Counted from the stretch's first letter, positions 9,089-17,906 are shown. The stretch is DNA of 64,000 bases from Arcanobacterium canis (GCF_029625435.1 NZ_CP121208.1:806001-870000); one strand, 5' to 3'. A program made the numbers and translations. The notes: a model not told the origin generated them from the letters alone.

Positions 9089-9601
9089 ATGAAACGTTGC
9101 GTAATTCTCACCCCGTTCGCTGAAAAAGAGATTGTTGCCGCGGTGCTTGCGATGCGTGGTGTTGCCGCCTATGTGATTCCATCAGACGCAGGCGTGCTCG
9201 TTGCGCTCGATGAAGCAACGAAGGAATTTCACGACTGGGACATCTCTGAACTTCTGGGAGAATCTGAAGAAGAAGAGAAAGAGCCGACGCCGGCTGAGTA
9301 TGCGGCTGGCGCGTTATCGGCACTGACCGACTATGGTGTCGTCGTCATGGAAGCGACCCTCGCAGACGACGTCGGATCGGAGCCAGGTGTATCAGGAATC
9401 GTCAAAGCTCACCGCGTTCGATCTGGTGAACGGGGAGAAGATTTGCACGCTGGGCAGCTCATCAACGCATTGCCAGACGAGATCGAAGATTTGTTGATTG
9501 TAGAGGATCTCACTTCCTTACCGGGTGCGATGAATACCTCTGATTTAAGCCCACAAGATCTTCAGGCAATGGTGAACAAACTTGGCCGAACTGATTCGTG
9601 A
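9089..9601 (+). CDS. Acidic conserved hypothetical protein
   Basis: I do not recognise a named family. The 170-residue protein begins with a hydrophobic beta/alpha stretch (MKRCVILTPFAEKEIVAAVLAMRG) and has an acidic linker (ESEEEEKEPTP, about residues 56-66). It ends with another acidic region, DEIEDLLIVEDL, and shows no signal peptide or membrane helix. GAAGAGG precedes the ATG. A candidate extended -10 (TTAGGCT, 9049-9055) lies 34 bp upstream. It is co-oriented with the SseB-family gene 10 bp downstream and probably cotranscribed; a shared role is possible but unproven. Confidence 0.75.
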   Translation: MKRCVILTPFAEKEIVAAVLAMRGVAAYVIPSDAGVLVALDEATKEFHDWDISELLGESEEEEKEPTPAEYAAGALSALTDYGVVVMEATLADDVGSEPGVSGIVKAHRVRSGERGEDLHAGQLINALPDEIEDLLIVEDLTSLPGAMNTSDLSPQDLQAMVNKLGRTDS

Positions 9602-9611
9602 AAGGAGTGAG

Positions 9612-10322
9612 ATGGCGATCCCTCGAGACCTCACAGGGAGTAATCCCTTTGCTGGAGATGATGGTTCGATTGAACCAGCCCTTGCGTATGCATTGACGCA
9701 ACCTGAGGAACTCCGGGCAAAAGCCGTGGTGAGTGCGCTCGGCCGTGTCTTGGTGCCCGTTGTTCCGCATCCGCATCCTGGCCGTGATGCCGACGGTGGT
9801 GTGGTTGAGCACGAGAAGGTGGTTGCCAATGCCTGTGGTACAGACGATGATTCCCTCGTGAAGATTCCATTTCCAGGTGGCCGTGATTCGCTCGTTGTTT
9901 TTTCCTCGGCTCAGGCGATGGCGGCCTGGAATCCGCAGGCCCGTCCCGTGCCAGCGAATATTATGACCGTCGCTTCGGAGGCGCTTCGTCTCGAAATTGG
10001 TCTGATTTCGCTTGACCCGGGTCTTCCCAGCCAAATGTTGATTGGGCGTAGTGCTGTTGTTGCGCTGGCGACGCGTACACCATGGCGAGCTCCCTGGGAA
10101 GACTCGCACCTCGCAGGCATTCTCAACGATGGCCTGGGTGATGACGCACGTGTTCGTCTCATCCCTGGCATAGATGGCACGGCGGTCATCGAACTCGTTG
10201 TAGAGAACGCAGACAAGCACGGGGTACTCGTTCTCATTGCTGCGCTCACGTCGTTGATCGAGAGTGATGAGTACCTCAAGGCGCGTCTCGACGCCGTCGA
10301 GATTCGGCCGGTGCTCAGTTAG
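9612..10322 (+). CDS. SseB family protein
   Basis: The 236-residue protein resembles actinobacterial SseB-domain proteins encoded just upstream of infC. Supporting segments are PRDLTGSNPFAGDDG at the N-terminus, LVPVVPHPH and LVVFSSAQAMAAWNPQARPVP in the middle, and EIGLISLDPG. The start is the ATG at 9612, preceded by AAAGGAG; an earlier in-frame ATG lies inside the upstream gene without a ribosome binding site. The cellular role of actinobacterial SseB proteins is not established. The next promoter (10384) separates it from infC. Confidence 0.8.
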   Translation: MAIPRDLTGSNPFAGDDGSIEPALAYALTQPEELRAKAVVSALGRVLVPVVPHPHPGRDADGGVVEHEKVVANACGTDDDSLVKIPFPGGRDSLVVFSSAQAMAAWNPQARPVPANIMTVASEALRLEIGLISLDPGLPSQMLIGRSAVVALATRTPWRAPWEDSHLAGILNDGLGDDARVRLIPGIDGTAVIELVVENADKHGVLVLIAALTSLIESDEYLKARLDAVEIRPVLS

Positions 10323-10380
10323 CGTGTGCAACGTCACCTGGTGGCCCAGCCTCCGCCAGATGGAGCGCACGAGGCGCTAG

Positions 10381-10389
10381 TGCTAGACT
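10381..10389 (+). promoter_or_regulatory. Extended -10 promoter of the infC-rpmI-rplT operon
   Basis: TGCTAGACT (TGN plus TAGACT at 10384-10389) is a good extended -10. It lies about 145 bp upstream of the infC start and so creates a long 5' leader. The TAGACT hexamer also recurs upstream of the TPR gene and glgA in this window. Confidence 0.6.
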
Positions 10390-10395
10390 ACATAT

Positions 10396-10533
10396 GACCG
10401 ACCGGCAGATTGCCGGAACGCAAGCGGAGCAATCCCACCTGGATCCCTCAGGGATCGGGTTTCACAAAACGGTTTTATTTGCCGTTGCCCTTGTGAACTC
10501 CGTGCGCATTTGGAACGGAGCAGAGGAGCAATC
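10396..10533 (+). promoter_or_regulatory. Structured 5' leader of infC
   Basis: The roughly 138-nt leader has no convincing ORF. It holds a compact hairpin (GATCCC at 10442-10447 with GGGATC at 10451-10456). A second hairpin (CTCCGT 10498-10503 with ACGGAG 10515-10520) ends just before the Shine-Dalgarno AGAGGAG at 10522-10528. A near-identical ATCCC-N-GGGAT hairpin precedes rpmI. Autogenous control by IF3 or by a ribosomal protein is a reasonable inference. Confidence 0.55.
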
Positions 10534-11172
10534 ATTAACGAGCCAAGAGTCAACGATCGTATTCGCGTCCGCGAGGTCCGCCTTGTCGGTCCTGCGGGTG
10601 AGCAGGTCGGAGTGGTTCGCGTCGAAGACGCGCTGCGTCTGGCAAGCGAAGCGAACCTCGATCTAGTTGAGGTGGCGCCGAACGCTAATCCTCCCGTCGC
10701 AAAGCTGATGGATTACGGTAAGTACAAATACGAAGCCGCCCAGAAAGCTCGCGATGCCCGCCGTAACCAGGCGAATACTCAGATTAAAGAAATTCGTCTG
10801 GGCCTGAAGATCGACTCGCACGATTATGAGACCAAGCTTAAGCACGCCAACAAGTTCCTTGATGGTGGCGATAAGGTGAAGGTCCAGCTGCGATTCCGTG
10901 GCCGCGAGCAGTCGCGTCCCGAGGTTGGCCTGAAGCTGATGCAGAAGGTCGCTGAGGATCTCAAGGACAATTCCACATTGGAATCGGCGCCGCGTGTTGA
11001 TGGTCGCAATATGGTGATGGTGCTGGCGCCGCTGAAGAAGAAGTCTGAAGCGAAGTCTGACCAACGCCGCCGTCGCGAAGCTGAGCGTGATCATCGCAAA
11101 GCGGAAGAAGCACGTCGTACCGAAAAGAATGCGCAGCGAGTCGCCGCTAAGAGCGAATCGGACGAGAAGTAG
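10534..11172 (+). CDS. infC: Translation initiation factor IF-3
   Basis: IF3 binds the 30S subunit, prevents premature 50S joining and checks the start codon. The N-domain ([23 protein letters not shown]) and the linker/C-domain ([23 protein letters not shown]...[34 protein letters not shown]) are clear. There is a basic C-terminal extension. The expected N-terminus has no ATG or GTG: AGAGGAG at 10522-10528 is followed by ATC (10531) and ATT (10534). I choose ATT, at a better spacing and like the AUU start used for IF3 autoregulation in E. coli. An in-frame TTG at 10510 has no ribosome binding site. The protein is about 212 residues. Confidence 0.93.
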   Translation: MNEPRVNDRIRVREVRLVGPAGEQVGVVRVEDALRLASEANLDLVEVAPNANPPVAKLMDYGKYKYEAAQKARDARRNQANTQIKEIRLGLKIDSHDYETKLKHANKFLDGGDKVKVQLRFRGREQSRPEVGLKLMQKVAEDLKDNSTLESAPRVDGRNMVMVLAPLKKKSEAKSDQRRRREAERDHRKAEEARRTEKNAQRVAAKSESDEK

Positions 11173-11177
11173 AAACT

Positions 11178-11193
11178 AATCCCCTCAGGGATT
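11178..11193 (+). promoter_or_regulatory. Small hairpin before rpmI
   Basis: AATCCC (11178-11183) and GGGATT (11188-11193) form a 6-bp stem with a CTCA loop between infC and rpmI. It closely resembles the hairpin in the infC leader at 10442-10456. It could be a regulatory or processing site. Confidence 0.45.
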
Positions 11194-11212
11194 CGAAAAG
11201 AAGGGGCACATC

Positions 11213-11407
11213 ATGCCAAAGATGAAGACTCACTCGGGTACCAAGAAGCGTATCCGCGTTACCGGTAAGGGCAAGCTCATGCGTGAGCAGGCTGGCAAGC
11301 GCCACCTCCTTGAGCACAAGTCCTCCCGCCGTACGCGCCGCCTGTCCTCGGATCAGCCGGTTGCGCGCGCGGACGTCAAGATGATGAAGAAGCTGCTCGG
11401 CCGCTGA
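11213..11407 (+). CDS. rpmI: 50S ribosomal protein L35 (bL35)
   Basis: This 64-residue basic protein has the family signature [21 protein letters not shown] and [14 protein letters not shown]. It is a structural component of the large subunit. AAGGGG precedes the ATG. It lies between infC and rplT in the universally conserved order. Confidence 0.97.
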   Translation: MPKMKTHSGTKKRIRVTGKGKLMREQAGKRHLLEHKSSRRTRRLSSDQPVARADVKMMKKLLGR

Positions 11408-11428
11408 AGGTAAAAGGAGAAATAGACT

Positions 11429-11809
11429 ATGGCACGCGTAAAGAACGCCGTTAACGCTAAGAAGAAGCGTCGTACAACCCTCGACCGCGCCTCGGGCTAC
11501 CGCGGTCAGCGCTCTCGCCTTTACCGTAAGGCCAAGGAGCAGGTCACACATTCGTTCGTGTACAACTACCGTGACCGCAAGGCTCGCAAGAACGAGTTCC
11601 GCAAGCTCTGGATCGCACGTATCAACGCTGGTGCTCGTGCCAACGGCATGACCTACAACCGACTCATCCAAGGTCTTCGTCTGGCTGAGCTAGAGATCGA
11701 TCGCCGTATGCTCGCTGAGCTCGCCGTGAACGATCCGGCAGCATTTGCCGCTGTCGTTGAGAAGGCCCGCAAGGCTCTTCCGGCTGACGTAAACGCTCCA
11801 GTTGCCTGA
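11429..11809 (+). CDS. rplT: 50S ribosomal protein L20 (bL20)
   Basis: L20 is an early-assembly large-subunit protein that binds 23S r[41 protein letters not shown] is the expected N-terminal extension, followed by the globular domain with [21 protein letters not shown]. At 126 residues it is slightly longer than the roughly 118-residue standard. AAAAGGAG precedes the ATG. A strong terminator follows. Confidence 0.97.
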   Translation: MARVKNAVNAKKKRRTTLDRASGYRGQRSRLYRKAKEQVTHSFVYNYRDRKARKNEFRKLWIARINAGARANGMTYNRLIQGLRLAELEIDRRMLAELAVNDPAAFAAVVEKARKALPADVNAPVA

Positions 11810-11822
11810 AAACTGGCTTTTT

Positions 11823-11860
11823 AAAGGCGCGCACCTTATAAAAGTGCGCGCCTTTATTTT
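11823..11860 (+). terminator. Rho-independent terminator of infC-rpmI-rplT
   Basis: AAAGGCGCGCAC (11823-11834) pairs perfectly with GTGCGCGCCTTT (11844-11855) across a 9-nt loop and is followed by ATTTT. This is the most classical terminator in the window. Confidence 0.9.
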
Positions 11861-11883
11861 GTGTTGTATAGATGTCACCTCAA

Positions 11884-11920
11884 TTAACGTCAACTATTGA
11901 TGCCCGGTAGAATCGGGCTA
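11884..11920 (+). promoter_or_regulatory. Leaderless promoter of the TrmH-family gene
   Basis: TAGAAT at 11908-11913 ends exactly 6 nt before the ATG at 11920, with no Shine-Dalgarno sequence between. A possible -35 (TTAACG, 11884-11889) lies 18 bp upstream. Confidence 0.55.
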
Positions 11921-12822
11921 TGCGTAAAACGATGGATCGGATGACCGGTCAACTTAAGAAGGTTGTGGGTCTGTACTCGCGCTCGTCACGGCGTAAATGG
12001 GAACAGGCGGTGGTTGAAGGTCCACAGGCGGTTCGTGAAGTCCTCCGTTACTGTCCACAATTGATACGGGATGTGTATGTCACCCAAGCGGGTTTGGAGG
12101 CACACCCTGACATCGACTCCTTGCTTCGCTCGGTCGATCCTTTCACACATGTCTTGCCTCAAGACCTCTTTGAGCAAGTTACGCTTACCGCACAGGGCCT
12201 CCTCGCTGTCATCGAGATTCCTGATGAACTTGAGTTTGATGAACTCATGGCGCAATCCCCATCGCTCATTGTTTGCCCAGTCCAACTCTCTGATCCAGGA
12301 AATCTCGGGACGATCATTCGAAGCGCGGATGCTGCCGGTGCAGACGCTGTGATTCTCGGTGCAGGAAGCGTCGAGGCAACGAACCCAAAGGTCATTCGTT
12401 CCACTGCTGGTTCGGCTTTCCATCTGCCCATTCTCGAGGAAGAGGATGTGGCCAATGTTGTTGCGCGAGTCAAGTCCCAGGGTATGCAGGTCCTCCTCGC
12501 AGACGGGGGAGGCGACGTCGATTTAATCGATCTTCAGCAGGCTGCTGTCCTGGCAAGCGCCGAAGGAGTGGAACCCGCTGGCGTCGATCTACGTCGGCCC
12601 ACCTTGTGGCTTGTCGGTAACGAAGCCCACGGTTTTACTTCTGACCAACGCGCTCTTGCCGACGCTGTAGTTTCTCTGCCTATGTGGGGAAACTCTGAGT
12701 CGCTCAATGTGGCGATGGCGACTACTCTCTGTCTTTATGCATCTGCGTCCGCTCAGCACCGATCCTCTGCGATGTCATGCGACCGCATAGGTCTACATAG
12801 CGATACAAAGTCGCTAGAATGA
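11920..12822 (+). CDS. TrmH/SpoU family RNA 2'-O-methyltransferase
   Basis: This is a SPOUT-class RNA ribose methyltransferase, 300 residues. A substrate-binding N-domain (about 10-110, with SSRRKWEQAVVEGPQAVRE) precedes the methyltransferase core. The three SpoU motifs are visible: LSDPGNLGTIIRSADAAGADAVIL, LWLVGNEAHGF and SLPMWGNSESLNVAMAT. The gene just before pheS in actinobacteria is usually of this type. The exact rRNA or tRNA target cannot be read from sequence. The start is leaderless. Confidence 0.92.
   Translation: MRKTMDRMTGQLKKVVGLYSRSSRRKWEQAVVEGPQAVREVLRYCPQLIRDVYVTQAGLEAHPDIDSLLRSVDPFTHVLPQDLFEQVTLTAQGLLAVIEIPDELEFDELMAQSPSLIVCPVQLSDPGNLGTIIRSADAAGADAVILGAGSVEATNPKVIRSTAGSAFHLPILEEEDVANVVARVKSQGMQVLLADGGGDVDLIDLQQAAVLASAEGVEPAGVDLRRPTLWLVGNEAHGFTSDQRALADAVVSLPMWGNSESLNVAMATTLCLYASASAQHRSSAMSCDRIGLHSDTKSLE
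12792..12820 (+). promoter_or_regulatory. Promoter of pheS-pheT
   Basis: TCTACA (12792-12797) and TAGAAT (12815-12820) are separated by 17 bp, inside the 3' end of the preceding gene. The predicted start is near 12827, leaving a short leader of about 40 nt before the pheS ATG. I see no T-box or attenuator there. Confidence 0.5.
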
Positions 12823-12865
12823 ATGAGTATGCGCATTATCCGATTGCGAAAAGTGAAAGGTCACT

Positions 12866-13942
12866 ATGGATCTCAGTCCGCTCGATGAGGCCGGAATCAA
12901 CGCCGCAGTTGCTGCTGCCGAGGAAGCATTTGCAGCTGCGTCGTCATTAGAGGAGCTGAAGGCTGCGCGCCTGGCTCACTCTGGCGACAACGCGCCGATC
13001 ACCGCCGCTAATATGCAAATCCGCAACCTCGACAAAGCAGATAAGCCCGTCGCAGGAAAGCTCATGGGAGGTGCGCGTAAGCAAATTCAAGCTGCGCTCT
13101 CGCAGGCGACCATTCGCCTCGAAGCGGAGGCTGAAGAAAAGATGCTTGCCGAAGAATCAGTAGATGTCACGATGCCGACTCGACGTGGCGCTCTTGGCGC
13201 TCGCCATCCGCTCACCGTTCTCGTGGAGGATATCAGTGATTTCTTCGTCGGCATGGGTTGGGAGATCGCTGAAGGCCCAGAACTTGAACACGAGTGGTTC
13301 AATTTTGATTCGTTGAACTTTGGGCCTGATCATCCGGCACGGCAGATGCAAGATACCTTCTACATTGCCGGTGCCCAAGAAGTGGGACGCGATGAGATCG
13401 ATGAGGCCCATGGCCTCGTCCTGCGTACACACACCTCACCAGTACAGTCACACGTCATGCTCGATCGTGGGGTTCCGCTCTACATTGCCTGCCCAGGGAA
13501 GGTGTTCCGTACGGACGCTCTGGATTCGACTCACACTCCGGTGTTCCATCAGGTTGAAGGCCTTGCTGTCGATAAAGGTTTAACCATGGAGCATTTGAAG
13601 GGAACACTCGATCACTTCGCCCGGTCAATGTTTGGCCCTGAGGCAAAGACGCGCCTGCGCCCGTCGTATTTCCCCTTCACCGAGCCTAGTGCAGAAATGG
13701 ATCTGTGGTTCCCCCAAAAGAAGGGTGGCCCGGGCTGGATCGAATGGGGAGGTTGTGGAATGGTCAACCCCGAAGTATTGCGAAATTCAGGTATTGATCC
13801 TGAGGTCTACACTGGTTTTGCATTCGGTATGGGCATTGAGCGAACTCTTATGCTCCGTCACGGAATTGCTGATATGCGTGACATGGTCGAAGGCGACGTA
13901 CGTTTCTCGGCTCAATTCGGCACGACAGGAAGAGGTAACTGA
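12866..13942 (+). CDS. pheS: Phenylalanine--tRNA ligase alpha subunit
   Basis: This is the catalytic subunit of the alpha2beta2 class II synthetase. An N-terminal coiled-coil (about 1-95) binds tRNA. The class II core includes [32 protein letters not shown] and the motif 3 arginine in [18 protein letters not shown] near the C-terminus. Length (358) is typical. GAAAGG precedes the ATG. pheT follows after 2 bp. Confidence 0.97.
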   Translation: MDLSPLDEAGINAAVAAAEEAFAAASSLEELKAARLAHSGDNAPITAANMQIRNLDKADKPVAGKLMGGARKQIQAALSQATIRLEAEAEEKMLAEESVDVTMPTRRGALGARHPLTVLVEDISDFFVGMGWEIAEGPELEHEWFNFDSLNFGPDHPARQMQDTFYIAGAQEVGRDEIDEAHGLVLRTHTSPVQSHVMLDRGVPLYIACPGKVFRTDALDSTHTPVFHQVEGLAVDKGLTMEHLKGTLDHFARSMFGPEAKTRLRPSYFPFTEPSAEMDLWFPQKKGGPGWIEWGGCGMVNPEVLRNSGIDPEVYTGFAFGMGIERTLMLRHGIADMRDMVEGDVRFSAQFGTTGRGN

Positions 13943-13944
13943 CT

Positions 13945-16542
13945 ATGCCATTCGTTCCCATTGACTGGTTAAAAGAGCACGTTGAGATTCCTGCTGGTTT
14001 GACTGCTGAGCAACTTGCCGCTGACCTGGTTAAGGTCGGCTTGGAGGAAGAAGAAATCCACCGTAGCGACGTGACGGGGCCGATCGTCGTCGGCAAAGTC
14101 CTGACGTTAGTCAAAGAAGAGCAGAAAAACGGCAAGCTGATCAACTACTGCCGTGTCGACGTCGGCAAATACAACGACGAACCTGGTACGGGTAAAGAGC
14201 CGGTTGATTTCCCGTCGAAAGGCATCATCTGCGGTGCTCATAACTTCGTTGAAGGTGACTATGTCGTCGTATCGCTACCAGGCGCCGTACTTCCAGGAGA
14301 TTTTGCGATCGCTGCACGCAAGACGTACGGGCATATTTCAGATGGGATGATCTGCTCTGCCACTGAACTCGGACTTGCACCAGAAAGCGACGGCATCATT
14401 GTCCTTGCCCATGATGGCGATGCTGAGATGATCGCTCAGATTCCGGCTCCAGGCGAAGATGTGTTGGGATATCTCGGACTGGACAGCGAAGTTCTGGAAA
14501 TTAACGTCACACCCGATCGTGGCTATTGCTTCTCGATGCGTGGTGTTGCTCGCGAGTTCTCCCATTCCACCGGTGCGCGTTTTGTTGATCCGGGCCTCGA
14601 AGAGAATTGTGACGTTCCGTTAGCTCCATTCAACAACGCTGGTGTCGCCGTTGAAATCCACGATGACGCTCCTATTCATGACGTGCCAGGTGCTGATCGC
14701 TTTGTGACGCGTATCGTGCGTGGTGTGAATCCAAACGCCTCGTCGCCGAAGTGGATGCAGGAGCGTCTGGCACAGGCAGGAATGCGTCCGATTTCCTTGG
14801 CTGTTGATGCCACAAACTATGTGATGCTTGATCTTGGGCAGCCACTTCACGCCTATGATCTGGACAAGGTCGTGGCTCCTCTTGTTGTCCGACGTGCTCA
14901 GGAGGGCGAAAAGCTGACGACGCTCGACGATGTTGAGCGAACACTTGATCCAGAAGATCTTGTCATCGCAGATTCAGCAGGTGGCCACGGAGCGCGAGTC
15001 ATCGGTTTGGCCGGTGTGATGGGTGGCGGCGCCACTGAAATCTCTGAATCAACTACTGATGTTCTCATTGAAGCTGCTCACTTCGATGCGGTGTCGATTG
15101 CACGAGCGGCTCGTCGTCACCGACTTCCATCCGAGGCATCCAAGAGGTTTGAGCGTGGTGTTGATCCTCTGATCACAGCGGTTGCAGCCCAACGTGTGGC
15201 CGAAATTTTGGTTGAATTCGGCGGCGGGTATATTGATGAAGCCAACTTTGAGTTCAATCAGGTGTCGTTGCCGTCGGCGCAGACGTTCAATACCGCTGAA
15301 ACTGCGCGCTTGGTGGGATTGAAGCCGTCAGTTGAACAGACGGTGGGCATTCTTCGTCAAATTGGCGCTACTGTCGAGGTGCTCGAGAAGGACGGAGAAA
15401 ATAGCCTATTGTCTGTGACGCCGCCAACCTGGCGTCCAGACCTCGTTGGCCCTGCACACTACGTTGAGGAAATTGCCCGACTCATTGGATACGACAAGAT
15501 TGAGTCGAAGATTCCGCATGCTCCGGCTGGACGCGGCCTGACTGTGATGCAACGTCAACGACGAGATCTCGCTCGCACCTTTGCTGAACAGGGCTGGACG
15601 CAGGTTCTGAGCTATCCATTCGTGTCGGCCGCATCCTTTGACATGCAACAAATTGAGAACGATGACCCTCGACGTCGTGCGATTCGGTTGGCTAATCCGT
15701 TACAAGAGGACGCGCCATATATGCGCACCTCGATTCTTTCATCGCTCTTGGCGACTGCGAAGATGAACGTTGCACGTGGTAACCCGCATGTCGCGATTTT
15801 CGAGACTTCGCTTGTGACGTTGCCAGGTAAGATGGTGAACATTGACAACCCAGGGGCTGGTCGTCGCCCGTCGGACGATGTTTTGAGCCAACTCCACGAA
15901 GCGATTCCATCGCAGCCATTCCACATTGCTGGAGTGGCAACTCCTCACGTCACTGCGTCTGTTTTTGGCTTCGAACAACAAATTTGGGACTGGCGAGATG
16001 CTATCGAGGCTCTCAAAGTTGCTGCACGTAGTGTTGGCGTTGAAGCAAAAGTTGAAAAGGCTCAGTATGCGCCGTTCCATCCGGGGCGAACTGGTGCGCT
16101 GACCGTAGCCGGGACCATCATTGGCTACGCAGGAGAGCTTGCCCCGAAGGTCGCTCAGGCGTTCGATCTGCCCAAGCGTTCCATCGCATTCGAATTCAAT
16201 GCTGATGCCCTCATGGAAGCCCGCGGTGGGCAGCCCATTCAGGTAGCTCCTGTCGCAACCTACCCATCGGCAAAGGAAGATATTGCTCTCGTTGTTGATG
16301 AAAAGTACACGATCGACGATGTCGCTACAGTAATTCGTGACGCGGTCGGAGACGTTTTGGAAGACCTTCACCTTTTCGATATTTATCGTGGAGATCAAGT
16401 GGAGGATGGTAAGAAATCTTTGGCATTTGCGCTGCGCTTCCGCTCGGCAGATCACACATTGTCGGCTGAGGAAACAGCTGGCTTGCGCCATAAGATCGTC
16501 AAACGTACTCGTTCAAAGCTGGGAGCACAGCTTCGTGGCTGA
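13945..16542 (+). CDS. pheT: Phenylalanine--tRNA ligase beta subunit
   Basis: This is the editing and tRNA-binding subunit. Domains in order are B1/tRNA-binding (about 40-150), B3/B4 editing (about 215-400, including SLAVDATNYVMLDLGQPLHAYDLDKV and EASKRFERGVDP), B5, the class II-like core, and a C-terminal ferredoxin-fold anticodon-binding domain (VATYPSAKEDIALVVDEKYT...). At 865 residues it is full length. Translation is closely coupled to pheS, and the SDR gene starts inside its end. Confidence 0.97.
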   Translation: MPFVPIDWLKEHVEIPAGLTAEQLAADLVKVGLEEEEIHRSDVTGPIVVGKVLTLVKEEQKNGKLINYCRVDVGKYNDEPGTGKEPVDFPSKGIICGAHNFVEGDYVVVSLPGAVLPGDFAIAARKTYGHISDGMICSATELGLAPESDGIIVLAHDGDAEMIAQIPAPGEDVLGYLGLDSEVLEINVTPDRGYCFSMRGVAREFSHSTGARFVDPGLEENCDVPLAPFNNAGVAVEIHDDAPIHDVPGADRFVTRIVRGVNPNASSPKWMQERLAQAGMRPISLAVDATNYVMLDLGQPLHAYDLDKVVAPLVVRRAQEGEKLTTLDDVERTLDPEDLVIADSAGGHGARVIGLAGVMGGGATEISESTTDVLIEAAHFDAVSIARAARRHRLPSEASKRFERGVDPLITAVAAQRVAEILVEFGGGYIDEANFEFNQVSLPSAQTFNTAETARLVGLKPSVEQTVGILRQIGATVEVLEKDGENSLLSVTPPTWRPDLVGPAHYVEEIARLIGYDKIESKIPHAPAGRGLTVMQRQRRDLARTFAEQGWTQVLSYPFVSAASFDMQQIENDDPRRRAIRLANPLQEDAPYMRTSILSSLLATAKMNVARGNPHVAIFETSLVTLPGKMVNIDNPGAGRRPSDDVLSQLHEAIPSQPFHIAGVATPHVTASVFGFEQQIWDWRDAIEALKVAARSVGVEAKVEKAQYAPFHPGRTGALTVAGTIIGYAGELAPKVAQAFDLPKRSIAFEFNADALMEARGGQPIQVAPVATYPSAKEDIALVVDEKYTIDDVATVIRDAVGDVLEDLHLFDIYRGDQVEDGKKSLAFALRFRSADHTLSAEETAGLRHKIVKRTRSKLGAQLRG

Positions 16543-17338
16543 GCATGGAGGACCGCAATCTCAGGTCATTTTGTTGACTGGTGCTTCACGTGGTATCGGG
16601 GCAGTGATCGCGCAGGCGATTGCTGCCCCGGGCCGCACACTATTATTGGTTGCCAGATCGCAGACCGCTCTTCAGAAGCAGGCCACAATATGTCAAGATT
16701 TGGGCGCGAGTGTTTATACTTACGCAGCTGAACTCGGCGACGTTGATTCCATTAATGAATTGGTTGCCCAGATTCGTTGCGATGGTTGTGTTCCAGATAC
16801 GTTGATCAATAACGCAGGCGTGATGGGGGCTGAAGTTTCCCCGTGGGACGATGACCCTCAGGCGTGGTGGCATGTGATGGAAGTCAATGTGCGGGCGCCG
16901 TATCTGCTTGCGCACGCGTTTGTCCCGGACATGCTTGAGGCTGGTTTTGGCAGGATCATTGATCTTTCTTCAGGCGCCGCGATATGGGATACACCCAATA
17001 CTGTGGCCTATTATGTATCGAAGACAGCGCTTTTTCGTTTGGGCTCATCGTTACATGAGGCAGGACATACACGCGGACTGCGGGTTCTTGAAGTTGCACC
17101 AGGTGTTGTGAAAACTGATATGACTCGCGATGCTGATATGCATATTGGACGTACCGAGTGGAATGACGCTAGCGAGGTCGCGCAGATCATCGCCGCCGCC
17201 GTCGACGGAGATCTCGACGGGCTGTCTGGAGCACAAATTCGTGCTGGGACAGATACATTGGCGGACCTCAAGGAACGTTCGCTGTCCGGTATCGGACATG
17301 AGGATCGACGTTTGAGGATGACGGGATTTGACAATTGA
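16535..17338 (+). CDS. Short-chain dehydrogenase/reductase
   Basis: This is a classical SDR oxidoreductase of 267 residues. The cofactor-binding motif TGASRGIG is near residue 14, NNAG occurs in TLINNAGVMG, the catalytic Ser lies in DLSSGAA, and the YxxxK pair is in VAYYVSKTA. I place the start at the GTG at 16535, overlapping the pheT stop by 8 bp with GGGAG 9 nt upstream. The open frame extends further 5' into pheT but that part does not resemble an SDR. The substrate is unknown. Overlap with pheT implies cotranscription but no functional link. Confidence 0.88.
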   Translation: MAEHGGPQSQVILLTGASRGIGAVIAQAIAAPGRTLLLVARSQTALQKQATICQDLGASVYTYAAELGDVDSINELVAQIRCDGCVPDTLINNAGVMGAEVSPWDDDPQAWWHVMEVNVRAPYLLAHAFVPDMLEAGFGRIIDLSSGAAIWDTPNTVAYYVSKTALFRLGSSLHEAGHTRGLRVLEVAPGVVKTDMTRDADMHIGRTEWNDASEVAQIIAAAVDGDLDGLSGAQIRAGTDTLADLKERSLSGIGHEDRRLRMTGFDN

Positions 17339-17347
17339 TTTTTGTTA

Positions 17348-17377
17348 TTCACAACGGTAGTCGTTGTGCATTACAAT
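17348..17377 (+). promoter_or_regulatory. argR promoter with embedded inverted repeat
   Basis: TTCACA (17348-17353) and TACAAT (17372-17377), with 18-bp spacing, form a good promoter. Between them lies a perfect inverted repeat, CACAACG (17350-17356) and CGTTGTG (17362-17368) with a 5-nt spacer. A repressor bound here would block RNA polymerase. The motif is not a canonical ARG box. Confidence 0.6.
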
Positions 17378-17417
17378 TCTTCAAGTTTTATCTCTATTCA
17401 ACATGGAAGAGGGGTTC

Positions 17418-17906
17418 ATGCCGAACTCGGTCCCGAAAACCCGCACTGCACGTCAGGCAAAAATCGTTGACATCATTGAACATCATGCCGTGGCCTCACA
17501 AGCGGCACTGAGGTTGTTTCTCTCTGATATCGGTATTAACGTCACCCAGGCGACACTCTCGCGTGATTTGGAAGAACTTCGCGCCTACAAGGAATACAAC
17601 GCAGAAGGCGTGCGCGTCTACAAGATCCCCGACGCTGTTGAGCTGAGCTTCGCCGACGCCGGCGCTCCAGGGCAGTTTGAGCGTTGGGCGAGCGAGTTGA
17701 TGACAGGTGCAGTAGTGGCATTAAACCAGGTTGTTCTGCGAACAGTGCCTGGAGCAGCTCAACTTCTCGCATCAGCGATCGACCGTGCAGTCCTCGTCGG
17801 GGTGCTCGGATGTATTGCCGGTGACGATACGGTATTGGTCATTACCGATTCTCCTGAACATGCACAATCGCTGCGTGAAGAGTTGCTCAGACGTGTGGGG
17901 CGGTAA
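17418..17906 (+). CDS. argR: Arginine repressor ArgR
   Basis: ArgR is an arginine-responsive hexameric regulator. The N-terminal winged helix (about 8-75) has the recognition segment INVTQATLSRDLEELRAYK. The C-terminal oligomerisation/arginine-binding domain ends with GCIAGDDTVLVITDS, where GTIAGDDT is usual, so a Cys replaces Thr. The start is the ATG at 17418, preceded by GAAGAGGGG; an ATG at 17403 lies in the ribosome binding region. No arginine biosynthesis genes are nearby, unlike the arg clusters of many actinobacteria, so it may control arginine catabolism or distant genes. Confidence 0.93.
   Translation: MPNSVPKTRTARQAKIVDIIEHHAVASQAALRLFLSDIGINVTQATLSRDLEELRAYKEYNAEGVRVYKIPDAVELSFADAGAPGQFERWASELMTGAVVALNQVVLRTVPGAAQLLASAIDRAVLVGVLGCIAGDDTVLVITDSPEHAQSLREELLRRVGR

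Noticed and set aside
9510-10370. Minus-strand open frame (286 codons) opposite the SseB gene
   Set aside because: The plus-strand gene has a good ribosome binding site and family segments; the antisense frame has none and low-complexity composition.
12821-12865. Leader peptide or attenuator before pheS
   Set aside because: The short frame here is not Phe-rich, and no terminator/antiterminator pair or T-box sequence is present.
16337-16534. Longer N-terminus for the short-chain dehydrogenase, starting inside pheT
   Set aside because: The extra 66 residues are an out-of-frame reading of the pheT FDX-ACB domain and lack similarity to dehydrogenases; the GTG at 16535 fits the family start.
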